In this document: positions 1 through 7,223 of the stretch, piece after piece
Layout: each line of letters opens with the position of its first letter
How positions within the stretch are numbered: the first letter of the stretch is position 1
NCBI GenBank assembly: GCA_003136295.1
Contig: PLDZ01000282.1
Location: forward strand, 1-20,811
DNA: 20,811 nt
From: Candidatus Dormiibacterota bacterium
GTDB lineage: Bacteria; Chloroflexota; Dormibacteria; Aeolococcales; Aeolococcaceae
Direction of reading: 5' to 3'
The notes under the pieces: model-generated
The model's database searches: none
What the model saw: the letters and a program-made list of their open reading frames with translations, nothing else
Told to the model about the DNA's origin: nothing
Program-made: the position numbers and the translations under genes

Positions 1-1176
1 CGAACCTAATCCTGATCCGAACGGTTTGATGAAAGCTCCGACAAAGCTCAGGTTCAGCGGAGAGCCGATGGACAGCAGAAAGACTGGATAGGACGCGACG
101 CCAAAGATCAACCCCGCCAGCCACGCTCCGATGGCTCGCTTCCGAGCACCCGGCATGGCACCGAACAGGATCATCAGGCCATAGACGACAGTCGCGGCGA
201 GCCCGAAGTCCTGCGAATTCCAGGTGATCACCCCGCAAACGAAACCGATAAGCAACAAGTGCCCCGCTCGCACGGTGCCACGGTACAGAAGGACAAGATC
301 GGTCAGGCCGATAGCCATGACGAGAAACCCTGAAAACAAGCGAATCGGAAGTTCCTGAAACAGGCTTGCGATCGAACTCGTGACGCCCAGCTGATGCGAG
401 GTTACGTACGTGACGGGAACGACGAGCGCAACGGCGAGCAGGTATCCCCTCATCCCCAGAGCGCGCTTCACGATCCTCACCGCGAGGAAGACCGCTGCGA
501 AGTCCATAAGTGTCAGGAATATGGACATGGCTCCCACGAGCGCGGTTGTCGACAGGAGTGATTTCAGCGGCCAGAACAGCCAGCCGTAAAGGTTGGTGTA
601 TTGCGGGATGTACGTAGCATCCGGGATCCTTCCGGCCACCGGGCCGAGCATGTCGTTGATCTCGTTCTGGTTGTTGCTGACAAAGGTCATGAAGTCAAAG
701 GTCCGAATCGCGCCGAGTACGTCGCAAACACAGCAAATCAGCACAATCAATCCCAAGCCTAGTCGGACAGGCTTCGTAAATCGCTGGGGCTGTATCACGG
801 TGCCGAAGAGCAGCAACAGGACGAGTGCAGCTATCGCGACATGATCACCGAACCCTTCCCAGACGCCGTAGTGGAGCAGTTGAGGTCGTTCGATCGTCCA
901 GATGCCCCAGATAAGCCCACACGATGCAAGCAGGGCCACGCCTGAATCAAAGCGAGCCGACTGATGACTGCGCAGAAAGATGACCGTGACGGCGAAGGCA
1001 GCGACGAGAACGACGACGTAGATCGGCTTGTTGACGTTCGTCGTTATGCTCTTGTTGTTGTCGGTCGCAACCGTCCCCGCGACGAGAATCGCGATGGTGC
1101 CGAGCGCGATTCGGGGAACCAGTGTGGTGACGGCGCGGTCTTCAGGCGTCCTCAGCTCGACCAACTCCAGCCTCAT
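1..1176 (-). CDS. Polytopic membrane protein, C-terminus beyond left edge (possible GT-C glycosyltransferase)
   Basis: Reading the minus strand from the ATG at 1176 gives 392 codons open to the first base of the window, so the 3' end is missing. The frame is closed upstream by an in-frame TAG four codons before the ATG, which fixes this as the earliest ATG start; no clear Shine-Dalgarno is visible. The product has many hydrophobic stretches (for example LGTIAILVAGTVA near residue 30 and VAIAALVLLLLFGTV near 120) separated by short charged loops. A non-membrane loop near residues 170-200 contains NEINDMLGPVAG and the aromatic motif YIPQYTNLYGWLFWPL. Loops of this sort after the first helices occur in GT-C type lipid-linked-sugar transferases, but I see no diagnostic acidic pair, so the function is inferred only. 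It is transcribed away from the pse operon. Third-position GC looks lower than in the pse genes. Confidence 0.85.
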   Translation of the reverse strand, partial: MRLELVELRTPEDRAVTTLVPRIALGTIAILVAGTVATDNNKSITTNVNKPIYVVVLVAAFAVTVIFLRSHQSARFDSGVALLASCGLIWGIWTIERPQLLHYGVWEGFGDHVAIAALVLLLLFGTVIQPQRFTKPVRLGLGLIVLICCVCDVLGAIRTFDFMTFVSNNQNEINDMLGPVAGRIPDATYIPQYTNLYGWLFWPLKSLLSTTALVGAMSIFLTLMDFAAVFLAVRIVKRALGMRGYLLAVALVVPVTYVTSHQLGVTSSIASLFQELPIRLFSGFLVMAIGLTDLVLLYRGTVRAGHLLLIGFVCGVITWNSQDFGLAATVVYGLMILFGAMPGARKRAIGAWLAGLIFGVASYPVFLLSIGSPLNLSFVGAFIKPFGSGLGS

Positions 1177-1209
1177 CCGAGGGCACTAATGGGGAGCCAC
1201 CGTACGTTT

Positions 1210-1350
1210 CTAGACGCAGCGCCGCGCGCCAAGGCGCATCCAGAAGCCGGTTCCCCATGCGACGCACAGTAGTGCGTTGTCGGCGAAGTCCGCGAGCGGC
1301 GCCTTCACCGCTTGCTCAAACAGTCGCTCTCGGTTACTCTTCCGTGAATG
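1210..1350 (-). pseudogene. Possible degraded C-terminal fragment of an unidentified gene
   Basis: The minus strand here reads about 45 codons ending at TAG 1210-1212, with protein-like composition and G/C-rich third positions (RERLFEQAVKAPL, then ALLCVAWGTGFW). Further upstream in the same frame the translation loses coding character, and no start or N-terminal domain is found. It lies 33 bp before the membrane protein gene on the same strand. It may be the surviving tail of an older upstream gene. I do not recognise the family, and chance remains possible. Confidence 0.25.
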
Positions 1351-1617
1351 TTGGCGAAGGCTAATAGACAACCAGGCATCGGTTCGGGGTGGCTTGCAGT
1401 CGCACGCGCGTTCGCTCTCGCCGGAGCGGCCGGGTGGTCCGTCCAGCACCAAGCGTCCGGCAGAGGTCACGGGGTCGATTCGCCTGCGCCCAGGACAGTG
1501 ATGCCTTGGGGCCGGACGGTCGCGAACTGTTGCGATGCCGCATTGATGGTGAGCAGCGGGTACCGACGCACCTGCCTGGACCTCCCGTAGGCTACCCGCG
1601 AATCTATGCCCGACAAT

Positions 1618-1622
1618 GAGGA
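1618..1622 (+). promoter_or_regulatory. Ribosome binding site deciding the TTG start of pseB
   Basis: GAGGA lies six bases before TTG 1629. It supports an unusual TTG start, because the nearby ATG at 1616 is in another frame and no in-frame ATG lies at the right N-terminus. Confidence 0.6.
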
Positions 1623-1628
1623 TCGATC

Positions 1629-2633
1629 TTGAACTATTTCGAGGGGCGCACCATCCTGCTGACCGGCGGAACCGGCTCCTTCGGTCACCACTTCACGCGC
1701 ACTGCGCTCTCCCAGTGGAATCCCCGCGCCATCCGAATCTTCAGCCGCGACGAGCTCAAACAGTCGGAGATGCAGCGATCCTTCGATGACGACAGGCTGC
1801 GCTTCCTGATCGGCGACGTCCGGGATCACGAGCGGCTGCGTCGAGCCGTCGACGGCGTGGACATCGTGATCCACGCGGCCGCGATGAAACAGGTGCCGGC
1901 CTGTGAGTACAACCCGTTCGAGGCCGTGCAGACCAACATCCTCGGCACCCAGAACGTCGCCGAGGCGTGTATCGAGGCAGGGATTCCGCGTGCGGTCGCG
2001 CTCAGCACTGACAAGGCGGTCAGTCCCGCAAGCCTCTATGGCGCCACCAAGCTGTGCGCTGAGAAGCTGTTCGTCCAGGCGAACGTGTACGCCGGCCCGA
2101 ATGACGTGCGCCTCTCCTGCGTGCGCTACGGCAACGTGGTGGGGTCTCGGGGCAGTGTCGTCCCCCTCTTCCGCAATCAGGCGGCCGCGGGCGAGTTGAC
2201 GGTGACCGACAAACGCATGACCCGTTTCTGGATCACACTGGACCAGGCCGTGCGATTGGTCGCCGACTGTGTGGCGACCATGGCCGGCGGCGAGGTGTTC
2301 ATCCCCAAGATCCCGAGCACGCGCGTCGTGGACCTGGCGGAGGCAATCGCACCGGGGGTATCGATCCGATACACGGGGATCCGTCCGGGAGAGAAGCTGC
2401 ACGAGGTGCTGATCACCTCTGACGAGGCACGGCACACCTTCGACAAGGACTGGTGCTACGTCGTCGTCCCCGAACATCCTTTCTGGGGTTCGCGCGCCAC
2501 CAGCGACGGGGCTCACGTCGCCGAGGACTTTCACTACAGCAGTGACAGCAACACCGAGTGGCTTGACGTCGACGACCTTCGCACGCTTCTGGCGAAGTGG
2601 CCGGCGGAGGCTCCCACCGACATCAGCGGATGA
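1629..2633 (+). CDS. pseB: UDP-N-acetylglucosamine 4,6-dehydratase (inverting), PseB
   Basis: First step of pseudaminic acid synthesis: UDP-GlcNAc is dehydrated at C4/C6 with C5 inversion to UDP-2-acetamido-2,6-dideoxy-beta-L-arabino-hexos-4-ulose. The 334-residue product is an extended short-chain dehydrogenase. The nucleotide-binding motif GGTGSFG is at 13-19 and the family-specific AAAMKQVPACEYNPF at 83-97. The catalytic pair TDK (D128, K129) and Y137 in YGATK match the Asp-Lys-Tyr triad known for FlaA1/PseB, and a PseB-like RPGEKLHE motif follows near residue 252. Length is normal for the family. The start is TTG at 1629 with a good ribosome binding site. Its stop overlaps the pseC start (ATGA). 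The HEMLIT-type segment and STDKAV separate it from retaining dehydratases such as PglF, which are much longer membrane proteins. Confidence 0.95.
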   Translation: MNYFEGRTILLTGGTGSFGHHFTRTALSQWNPRAIRIFSRDELKQSEMQRSFDDDRLRFLIGDVRDHERLRRAVDGVDIVIHAAAMKQVPACEYNPFEAVQTNILGTQNVAEACIEAGIPRAVALSTDKAVSPASLYGATKLCAEKLFVQANVYAGPNDVRLSCVRYGNVVGSRGSVVPLFRNQAAAGELTVTDKRMTRFWITLDQAVRLVADCVATMAGGEVFIPKIPSTRVVDLAEAIAPGVSIRYTGIRPGEKLHEVLITSDEARHTFDKDWCYVVVPEHPFWGSRATSDGAHVAEDFHYSSDSNTEWLDVDDLRTLLAKWPAEAPTDISG

Positions 2634-3832
2634 GCAGCACCAGCACGCCGGCGATCGCGGGGGGGACGCCGCTGCGACTGCGGCCTCTCGCGTATGGACG
2701 CCACCATCTGGACGAGAGCGACATCTCCGCTGTCGTCTCCTCGATGCGCTCGGGCACGCTGACTGGGGGCGCCGGAGTCGCGGATTTCGAGCGCGCACTT
2801 GCGTCGCGCTGCGGGGTCGATGAAGCAGTGGCGGTGGCCAACGGCAGCGCCGCGCTCGACCTCGCCGTCGCCGCACTCGGCGTCGGGCCCGGAGACGAGG
2901 TGGTGACCACGCCGCTGACCTTCGTGGCAACTGCGAACGCCGTCCTCCGCCTGGGTGCGACGCCGGTGTTCGCAGACGTCGGCGACGATCGATGCCTTGA
3001 CCCCGCTGCCGCCGGGCGCGCGGTCACCCCCAGGACCAAGGCGGTGATCACCGTCGACTACTCCGGCCTGCCGGGAGACGTGCCGGCGCTCCGAGCGGCG
3101 CTCCCACGTCCTCTTCCGGTGATCGCGGACAGCGCTCACTCGCTCGGCGGCTCGCTGCGCGGACGACCGGTGGGGTCACTTGCCGACATCACCACCCTGA
3201 GCTTTCATCCGGTGAAGCAGATCACCACCGGGGAGGGCGGAGCCTGCCTCACCGCCGATGCCGGCCTCGCCGAAAGCATCCGCAGGCGGCGCAATCACGG
3301 CATGACCAGCACTGCGGACGAGCGCACTGGCGATCTGTGGAAGTACGACGTGACGGTACTCGGCGACAACCACCGGATCACGGCGATGCAAGCGGCCCTC
3401 GGCACCTCGCAACTCGGCCGGCTCGACGAGGTCGTCGCCGAGCGCAGCGAGCTTGCGGACCGCTACGACGCGCTCCTGGCAGACATTCCCGGAGTTGGCC
3501 TTCCTCCCCGCCCGGCGGGACGGCGGAGCGCCTGGCACCTCTACGTGATCGAGATCGATCCGGAGGCATTCGGTTGCAAACGCGACCTGGTCATCGACGC
3601 GCTGCGCGCGGAGGGCATCGAGGCGACGTTGCATTACCCGGCGGTGCATCTGCTCTCCCTCTATCGCGCTCATGGAGGTGTGCCCGGCATCGCACCGCGA
3701 GCAGAGAAAATGTGCGAACGCCTGGTGACGCTGCCGCTCTACCCGTCGATGACCGCGTCCGACCAGGACGACGTTGTGGTGGCATTGCACCGCATCCAGA
3801 CGTGGGCGGCGACACGCGCGAACGGATCGTGA
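2630..3832 (+). CDS. pseC: UDP-4-amino-4,6-dideoxy-N-acetyl-beta-L-altrosamine transaminase, PseC
   Basis: PLP-dependent aminotransferase of the DegT/DnrJ/EryC1 family that transfers an amino group to C4 of the PseB product. The 400-residue product shows the cofactor phosphate-binding NGSAALDLA (71-79), the aspartate of IADSAHSLGG (D167) and the Schiff-base lysine K196 in FHPVKQITTGEGG. The HPVK...TTGEGG context is the PseC form of the motif. A PseC-like C-terminus (HLYVIEID, LHYPAVHLLSLYR) follows. The ATG at 2630 is chosen because it overlaps the pseB stop as ATGA, which suggests translational coupling; an in-frame GTG at 2597 would lie inside pseB and adds residues with no family similarity. 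It is followed by a GTGA overlap into pseG. Confidence 0.95.
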   Translation: MSSTSTPAIAGGTPLRLRPLAYGRHHLDESDISAVVSSMRSGTLTGGAGVADFERALASRCGVDEAVAVANGSAALDLAVAALGVGPGDEVVTTPLTFVATANAVLRLGATPVFADVGDDRCLDPAAAGRAVTPRTKAVITVDYSGLPGDVPALRAALPRPLPVIADSAHSLGGSLRGRPVGSLADITTLSFHPVKQITTGEGGACLTADAGLAESIRRRRNHGMTSTADERTGDLWKYDVTVLGDNHRITAMQAALGTSQLGRLDEVVAERSELADRYDALLADIPGVGLPPRPAGRRSAWHLYVIEIDPEAFGCKRDLVIDALRAEGIEATLHYPAVHLLSLYRAHGGVPGIAPRAEKMCERLVTLPLYPSMTASDQDDVVVALHRIQTWAATRANGS

Positions 3833-4812
3833 CCCCGACGGCGCTGCTCGCTCCGGACTGCGGGCACGACGTCGGGCTCGGACACCTCGAGCGGATGCTC
3901 TCGCTCGCGGATGCATTGCAAAGCGGCGCATCGGTCTGTCTGATACTCCCAGAGTACGAACCGGCGCTGCGCCAGCGCGTTGAGGATCGCGGTCACTCAG
4001 TGCTGGTGGCGCCGGGAGACGCTGCGACGCGGGTCGAAGCCATCATGACGAGCACGGAAAGGGTCGATCTCGTGGCGCTCGACGGATATGCATTCGATGC
4101 GAACCTCCAGCGACGGCTTCGGCAACGCGCTCCCCTGACTGTGGTCGATGATCTCGGCCTCCCGGCCGCGTGCGACCTTGCGGTGAATCCGTCACCCGGC
4201 GGCGAGCGTCTCAGGCCCATCGGCGCGACGGCGTTCCTTGGCGGCGCACCGTATGCGCTCATCCGTGCCGCGTTCACTGAGGCGCGCGCACAGGTGTTGC
4301 GCACCGGCAGGGCTTCGAGAACGGTGCTGGTCTCGACGGGAGCGACCGACCTCGACGGCATCTCGGGGCGCGTCACCACCGAGCTGCTCGAGCGGGACCC
4401 TTCGGTCGCTGTCGTCCGAATCGTTGGGCCGGACGCGTACGGCGTCCACGGAATCGACGAGCCACGCCTGCAGCTGCTGATCGCCCCGGCGAGCCTGGCA
4501 GACGCACTCGCTCGCGCCACCGTGTACGTCGGGGCCGCCGGCACCACCGCAGTGCAGGCGGCGTGCGTCGGCATCCCGTCAGTCATCAACGATGCGGTTG
4601 CGAATCAGTCCGCACAGGCCTCGGCCCTCTCCGGCGCAGGGTGCGCCGTCGTGGTGCACGCGGATCAGCTGGTGGCTGAATGCCTGGCGCTGCTTGACGA
4701 TCCCTCGCGCGGCGATGTGATGTCGGATCGGGGGCGTGCGCTGATCGACGGCCGCGGATCGTCGCGGGTCGCCGATGCCATGCTTCGTCTTGCGGAGGTC
4801 GACGTCGCGTGA
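3829..4812 (+). CDS. pseG: UDP-2,4-diacetamido-2,4,6-trideoxy-beta-L-altropyranose hydrolase, PseG
   Basis: GT-B fold nucleotide-sugar hydrolase that removes UDP from the doubly acetylated altropyranose, giving the free sugar for the synthase. The 327-residue product begins with LLAPDCGHDVGLGHLERML. The GxGHxxR core (H19, R22) matches the PseG nucleotide loop and its catalytic histidine, although the residues before it differ from the common DAS form. The second half has the nucleotide-binding LVSTGATDLDG and the late YVGAAGTTAVQAACVGIPSV stretch typical of MurG/PseG-like enzymes. The GTG start at 3829 overlaps the pseC TGA (GTGA), and the frame is open far upstream inside pseC but without family similarity. 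It is followed by TGATG into the cytidylyltransferase gene. Confidence 0.9.
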   Translation: MTPTALLAPDCGHDVGLGHLERMLSLADALQSGASVCLILPEYEPALRQRVEDRGHSVLVAPGDAATRVEAIMTSTERVDLVALDGYAFDANLQRRLRQRAPLTVVDDLGLPAACDLAVNPSPGGERLRPIGATAFLGGAPYALIRAAFTEARAQVLRTGRASRTVLVSTGATDLDGISGRVTTELLERDPSVAVVRIVGPDAYGVHGIDEPRLQLLIAPASLADALARATVYVGAAGTTAVQAACVGIPSVINDAVANQSAQASALSGAGCAVVVHADQLVAECLALLDDPSRGDVMSDRGRALIDGRGSSRVADAMLRLAEVDVA

Positions 4813-5576
4813 TGCGCAATGTCGCGATCATTCAGGCTCGCGTTGGGTCGACCCGCTTTCCCGCAAAGGTCCTCGCAGACCTGTGCGGCAAACCGATGCT
4901 GGCGCACGTCATCGAGCGTGTCGCGCTCGCCGAGACCCTCGACGCGGTGGTCGTGGCGACCACGACGGAGCCGGGGGACGACGCTGTCGCGGACCTTGCC
5001 GTCGCGTACGGAGCGGGTGTGACCCGCGGGTCCGTGGACGACGTCCTTAGCCGCTACGTGCTCGCAGCGCGGGAGCACGACGCGGCCGTGGTCGTGCGCG
5101 TCACCTCCGACTGCCCGCTCGTCGACCCAGAGCTCGTGGACCGGCTGGTTCGCATTCGCGCCTCAACGGGTGCTGACTACGCAAGCAACGAGCTTCCACC
5201 GACGTATCCGCAGGGATATGACCTCGAGGCGCTGACCACCGACTGTCTGCAGCGGCTCGACGTCGAGTCGGTCCTGGGCTATCACCGCGAACACGTGACC
5301 GCGCGGCTTCGCGAGCATGCCGATGAGTACCGCGTCGCGAACATGGTCAACGCGCGGGACCTGTCGGGGATCCGTCTGACGGTTGACGTTCCCGCTGATC
5401 TCGAGCGTGTCCGCGCCATCCTCACCGCGCTGCCGCCGCAACCGCCGCCGAATCTCGCCGCCGTAGTCGCCTACTTCGAGTCCGAGGCCACGCTCCAGGA
5501 TCAGAGCGGATTGCCCTCGAGAGATGAGCGCTACCGCGCGCAGCGCGACCGCGCACTGCGTGGCGACGCGCAGTAG
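4812..5576 (+). CDS. pseF: SpsF-type cytidylyltransferase, probable CMP-pseudaminic acid synthetase (PseF role)
   Basis: Nucleotidyltransferase of the SpsF family (COG1861-like), 254 residues, with IIQARVGSTRFPAKVL near the N-terminus as the nucleotide loop and VRVTSDCPLVDPELVD near residue 95 as the metal/sugar-binding segment. Its place as the fourth gene of pseBCGF argues that it activates the nonulosonic acid with CTP to give the CMP-sugar. The classical PseF/NeuA signature (IPARGGSKR) is absent, so the role rests on context. The ATG at 4812 overlaps the pseG stop (TGATG); an in-frame GTG lies at 4809 and cannot be excluded. The last ~30 residues are charged (RDERYRAQRDRALRGD). The gene ends in a GC-rich hairpin region facing pseH. 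Confidence 0.82.
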   Translation: MRNVAIIQARVGSTRFPAKVLADLCGKPMLAHVIERVALAETLDAVVVATTTEPGDDAVADLAVAYGAGVTRGSVDDVLSRYVLAAREHDAAVVVRVTSDCPLVDPELVDRLVRIRASTGADYASNELPPTYPQGYDLEALTTDCLQRLDVESVLGYHREHVTARLREHADEYRVANMVNARDLSGIRLTVDVPADLERVRAILTALPPQPPPNLAAVVAYFESEATLQDQSGLPSRDERYRAQRDRALRGDAQ

Positions 5577-5583
5577 AAACGCT

Positions 5584-5605
5584 CGGCGTCGCGACGTCGC
5601 GGCCG
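5584..5605. terminator. GC-rich hairpin between converging pseF and pseH
   Basis: CGGC (5584-5587) can pair with GCCG (5602-5605) around the perfect palindrome CGCGACGTCGCG (5590-5601), leaving a 2-nt bulge and an ACGT loop. It fills the 30-bp gap between two converging genes, where a bidirectional terminator would be expected. There is no U-tract, so this is tentative. Confidence 0.35.
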
Positions 5606-5606
5606 T

Positions 5607-6101
5607 CTACACCACTCGCAGGTCGAGAATAACGAACCCGGCCTCCGAGACGCCCCGGCGGGTGAAGCCGACCTGCTCAAAGGCGCGTATCGACGCCACG
5701 TTGTCCGGGTGCGTGAGAGCCGTCATGGTCGTGGCAAGTCGCAGTCGGGTTATCTCGGCGAGAGCTCGGCGGAGCATCTCCTTGCCTACCCCGCGTCCGC
5801 GTGCCGAAGGCGCGACCGCGATCGAGAAGATCCCAGTATCTCCGTCGAGATCGATTCGCACCTGCCCAACGGCAACGCCCTGCTCCTCCGCGACCCATAG
5901 CACCTTTCGCGGATCGTTGAGTGTCGCTGAAAACCATCGCGCGTGCTCGGCATCGGAGACAGGACGGGCGCTCACGCTGAACTGAATCGCGTCGGCGTCA
6001 TTGCGCCAGGATCTGATCAGCGACACGTCGTCCTCGCGCGCCACTCGAAGAGTCACGTCGGGATGTGCCCGTTCGGATGTCAACGAACCAGGTCGTCCCA
6101 T
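5607..6101 (-). CDS. pseH: UDP-4-amino-4,6-dideoxy-N-acetyl-beta-L-altrosamine N-acetyltransferase, PseH
   Basis: GNAT-family acetyltransferase of 164 residues, predicted to acetylate the 4-amino group made by PseC using acetyl-CoA. It has VTLRVAREDDVSLIRSWRND, the RimJ/PseH-type N-terminus in which WRN is conserved, then FSVSARPVSDAEHARWF. The acetyl-CoA binding loop APSARGRGVGKEML and a C-terminal NVASIRAFEQVGFTRRG follow, all in the usual order. The ATG at 6101 is preferred because GAGGTG sits five bases upstream. A TTG at 6083 that overlaps the pseI stop as TTGA is an alternative. With the ATG start it overlaps pseI by 22 bp on the same strand, so the two are co-transcribed. The pse context makes PseH much more likely than RimJ. 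Confidence 0.88.
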   Translation of the reverse strand: MGRPGSLTSERAHPDVTLRVAREDDVSLIRSWRNDADAIQFSVSARPVSDAEHARWFSATLNDPRKVLWVAEEQGVAVGQVRIDLDGDTGIFSIAVAPSARGRGVGKEMLRRALAEITRLRLATTMTALTHPDNVASIRAFEQVGFTRRGVSEAGFVILDLRVV

Positions 6102-7159
6102 CTGAGCACCTCGTCCTGTTCCAAGGCACGCGCCGCGTGGCGGCCGACCACCTGATCGATGTCGTGGACGGGGATGCCGAAACCCGGTCGCTTGATCGCA
6201 AGATCGTCCCGTGTGAGCGCCGCGCCGGCGGCGATGCCCCGGCTCGCGACGAGGCTTCGACGCCCGAGCCGGTACATCTCGGCCTCGGCCTCCGTCGCAC
6301 GCTTGACGCTCGACCCGAGTGAGGCCTCGGTCTCGCGGATTGCCGTGACCATCGCCGCAAGCTCGTCCGGTTCGAGCGCGAACGGGTGGTCCGGACCCTC
6401 CTGGCTCCGGCTGAGCGTGAAGTGCTTCTCCACCGCGCACGCGCCGAGCGCAACAGCGACGACATCCGCGGTGTGGCCTGGCGTGTGATCGGACCATCCG
6501 ATGGGTATCTGGAAGGCCGCATGGAGTGTGGGAATCGCGCGGAGATTGAGATCCTCGAACCTGGGCGGATAGTTCACTGCGCAGTGCATGACCAGCAGGT
6601 CTCGCGCGCCGGCGGCTGCGGCGGTGTCCAGGGCGCGCTCGATGTCGCCGAGGGAGCCCATCCCCGTGGAGATGAGCAACGGCTTGCCCGTTCGGGCCGC
6701 GCGCTCGATCAGCGGGAGGTGATTGATCTCATAGGAGGCGATCTTGAAGGCGGGGACACCGATTTCCTCGAGGAGATCGACCGCCTCCTCCTGGAAGGGC
6801 GTCGAAAAGAACGCGATGCCGGCGTTGCTGGCGTGGGCGGCCAGTTCGGCATGCCACTCCCAGGGAATCTCGACTCGCTTGATGAGATCCCACACCGACT
6901 CACGTTCGCCGACGAGCCCCTGATCCTTCAGATAGCTCATGTCAGGGGTACGCCGTGAATAGAGGCCTTCGGCCGTATACGTCTGGAACTTGACCGCATC
7001 GGCGCCCGCCTCGGCGGCGACGTCGATGAGCCGGAACGCGGTGTCGAGGTCTCGGTTGTGGTTCGAGCCCGCCTCGGCGATGACGTAGCACGGGTGACCG
7101 GGTCCGACAGGCCGGTCGCCGATACGGAATTCCGGGTTGCCGTACCTGTGGGCGCTCAC
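6080..7159 (-). CDS. pseI: Pseudaminic acid synthase, PseI (NeuB family)
   Basis: Condenses phosphoenolpyruvate with the 2,4-diacetamido-trideoxy-altrose released by PseG, giving the nine-carbon acid. The 359-residue product has the NeuB domain: YVIAEAGSNHNRDLD at 25-39, DAVKFQTY at 54-61, FFSTPF at 117-122, FKIASYEINHLPLI at 138-151, ISTGMG at 163-168, and GWSDHTPG with VEKHFTLS further on. A C-terminal SAF (antifreeze-like) domain follows from about residue 299 (GRRSLVASRGIAAG). The substrate-loop segment EGPDHPFALEP is intermediate between the usual PseI and LegI/NeuB forms, so substrate identity rests mainly on pseBCGH. The start is GTG at 7159, eight bases after a TATGAT box; no Shine-Dalgarno is visible. 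pseH follows in the same operon. Confidence 0.9.
   Translation of the reverse strand: MSAHRYGNPEFRIGDRPVGPGHPCYVIAEAGSNHNRDLDTAFRLIDVAAEAGADAVKFQTYTAEGLYSRRTPDMSYLKDQGLVGERESVWDLIKRVEIPWEWHAELAAHASNAGIAFFSTPFQEEAVDLLEEIGVPAFKIASYEINHLPLIERAARTGKPLLISTGMGSLGDIERALDTAAAAGARDLLVMHCAVNYPPRFEDLNLRAIPTLHAAFQIPIGWSDHTPGHTADVVAVALGACAVEKHFTLSRSQEGPDHPFALEPDELAAMVTAIRETEASLGSSVKRATEAEAEMYRLGRRSLVASRGIAAGAALTRDDLAIKRPGFGIPVHDIDQVVGRHAARALEQDEVLRWDDLVR
6107..6112 (-). promoter_or_regulatory. Ribosome binding site deciding the pseH start
   Basis: On the minus strand GAGGTG is followed by CTCAG and ATG at 6101. This five-base spacing inside the end of pseI supports the ATG over the TTG at 6083. Confidence 0.5.
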
Positions 7160-7167
7160 GAGGGGAG

Positions 7168-7173
7168 ATCATA
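7168..7173 (-). promoter_or_regulatory. Probable -10 box of a leaderless pseI promoter
   Basis: TATGAT on the minus strand (one mismatch to TATAAT) ends eight bases before the pseI GTG. That would place transcription initiation at or next to the start codon. No good -35 was found and there is no Shine-Dalgarno. Confidence 0.55.
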
Positions 7174-7210
7174 GAGAGCGGCGCCGCAACCCACGGCGGA
7201 TTCCTGCGGG

Positions 7211-7216
7211 TACCCT
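7211..7216 (+). promoter_or_regulatory. Probable -10 box of a leaderless promoter for the GT2 gene
   Basis: TACCCT fits TANNNT and ends seven bases before ATG 7224. It lies back to back with the pseI box within a 64-bp divergent gap. Confidence 0.4.
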
Positions 7217-7223
7217 TGGGCCG

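Larger units (their letters stand above)
1177..1628. other. 452-bp divergent intergenic region
   Basis: This gap separates the minus-strand membrane protein from plus-strand pseB. Apart from the possible gene tail at 1210-1350, no open frame here has convincing coding character. A TANNNT-like box (TAGGCT, 1588-1593) could serve the pse operon, but no good -35 lies 16-18 bp upstream. No strong hairpin, tRNA or repeat was seen. Confidence 0.6.

Noticed and set aside
1467..2930. A 487-codon open frame on the minus strand opposite pseB and pseC
   Set aside because: Its translation is Arg/His/Val-rich low-complexity sequence with no motifs, and it lies opposite two well-identified genes. It is an artefact of high GC content.
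3337..3828. Upstream extension of the pseG frame
   Set aside because: It lies wholly inside pseC, is Arg/Pro-rich without family similarity, and the GTGA overlap at 3829 gives a natural start.
6102..6497. Upstream extension of the pseH frame
   Set aside because: It lies inside pseI and is Arg/Gly-rich. PseH similarity begins after ATG 6101, which has a good ribosome binding site.
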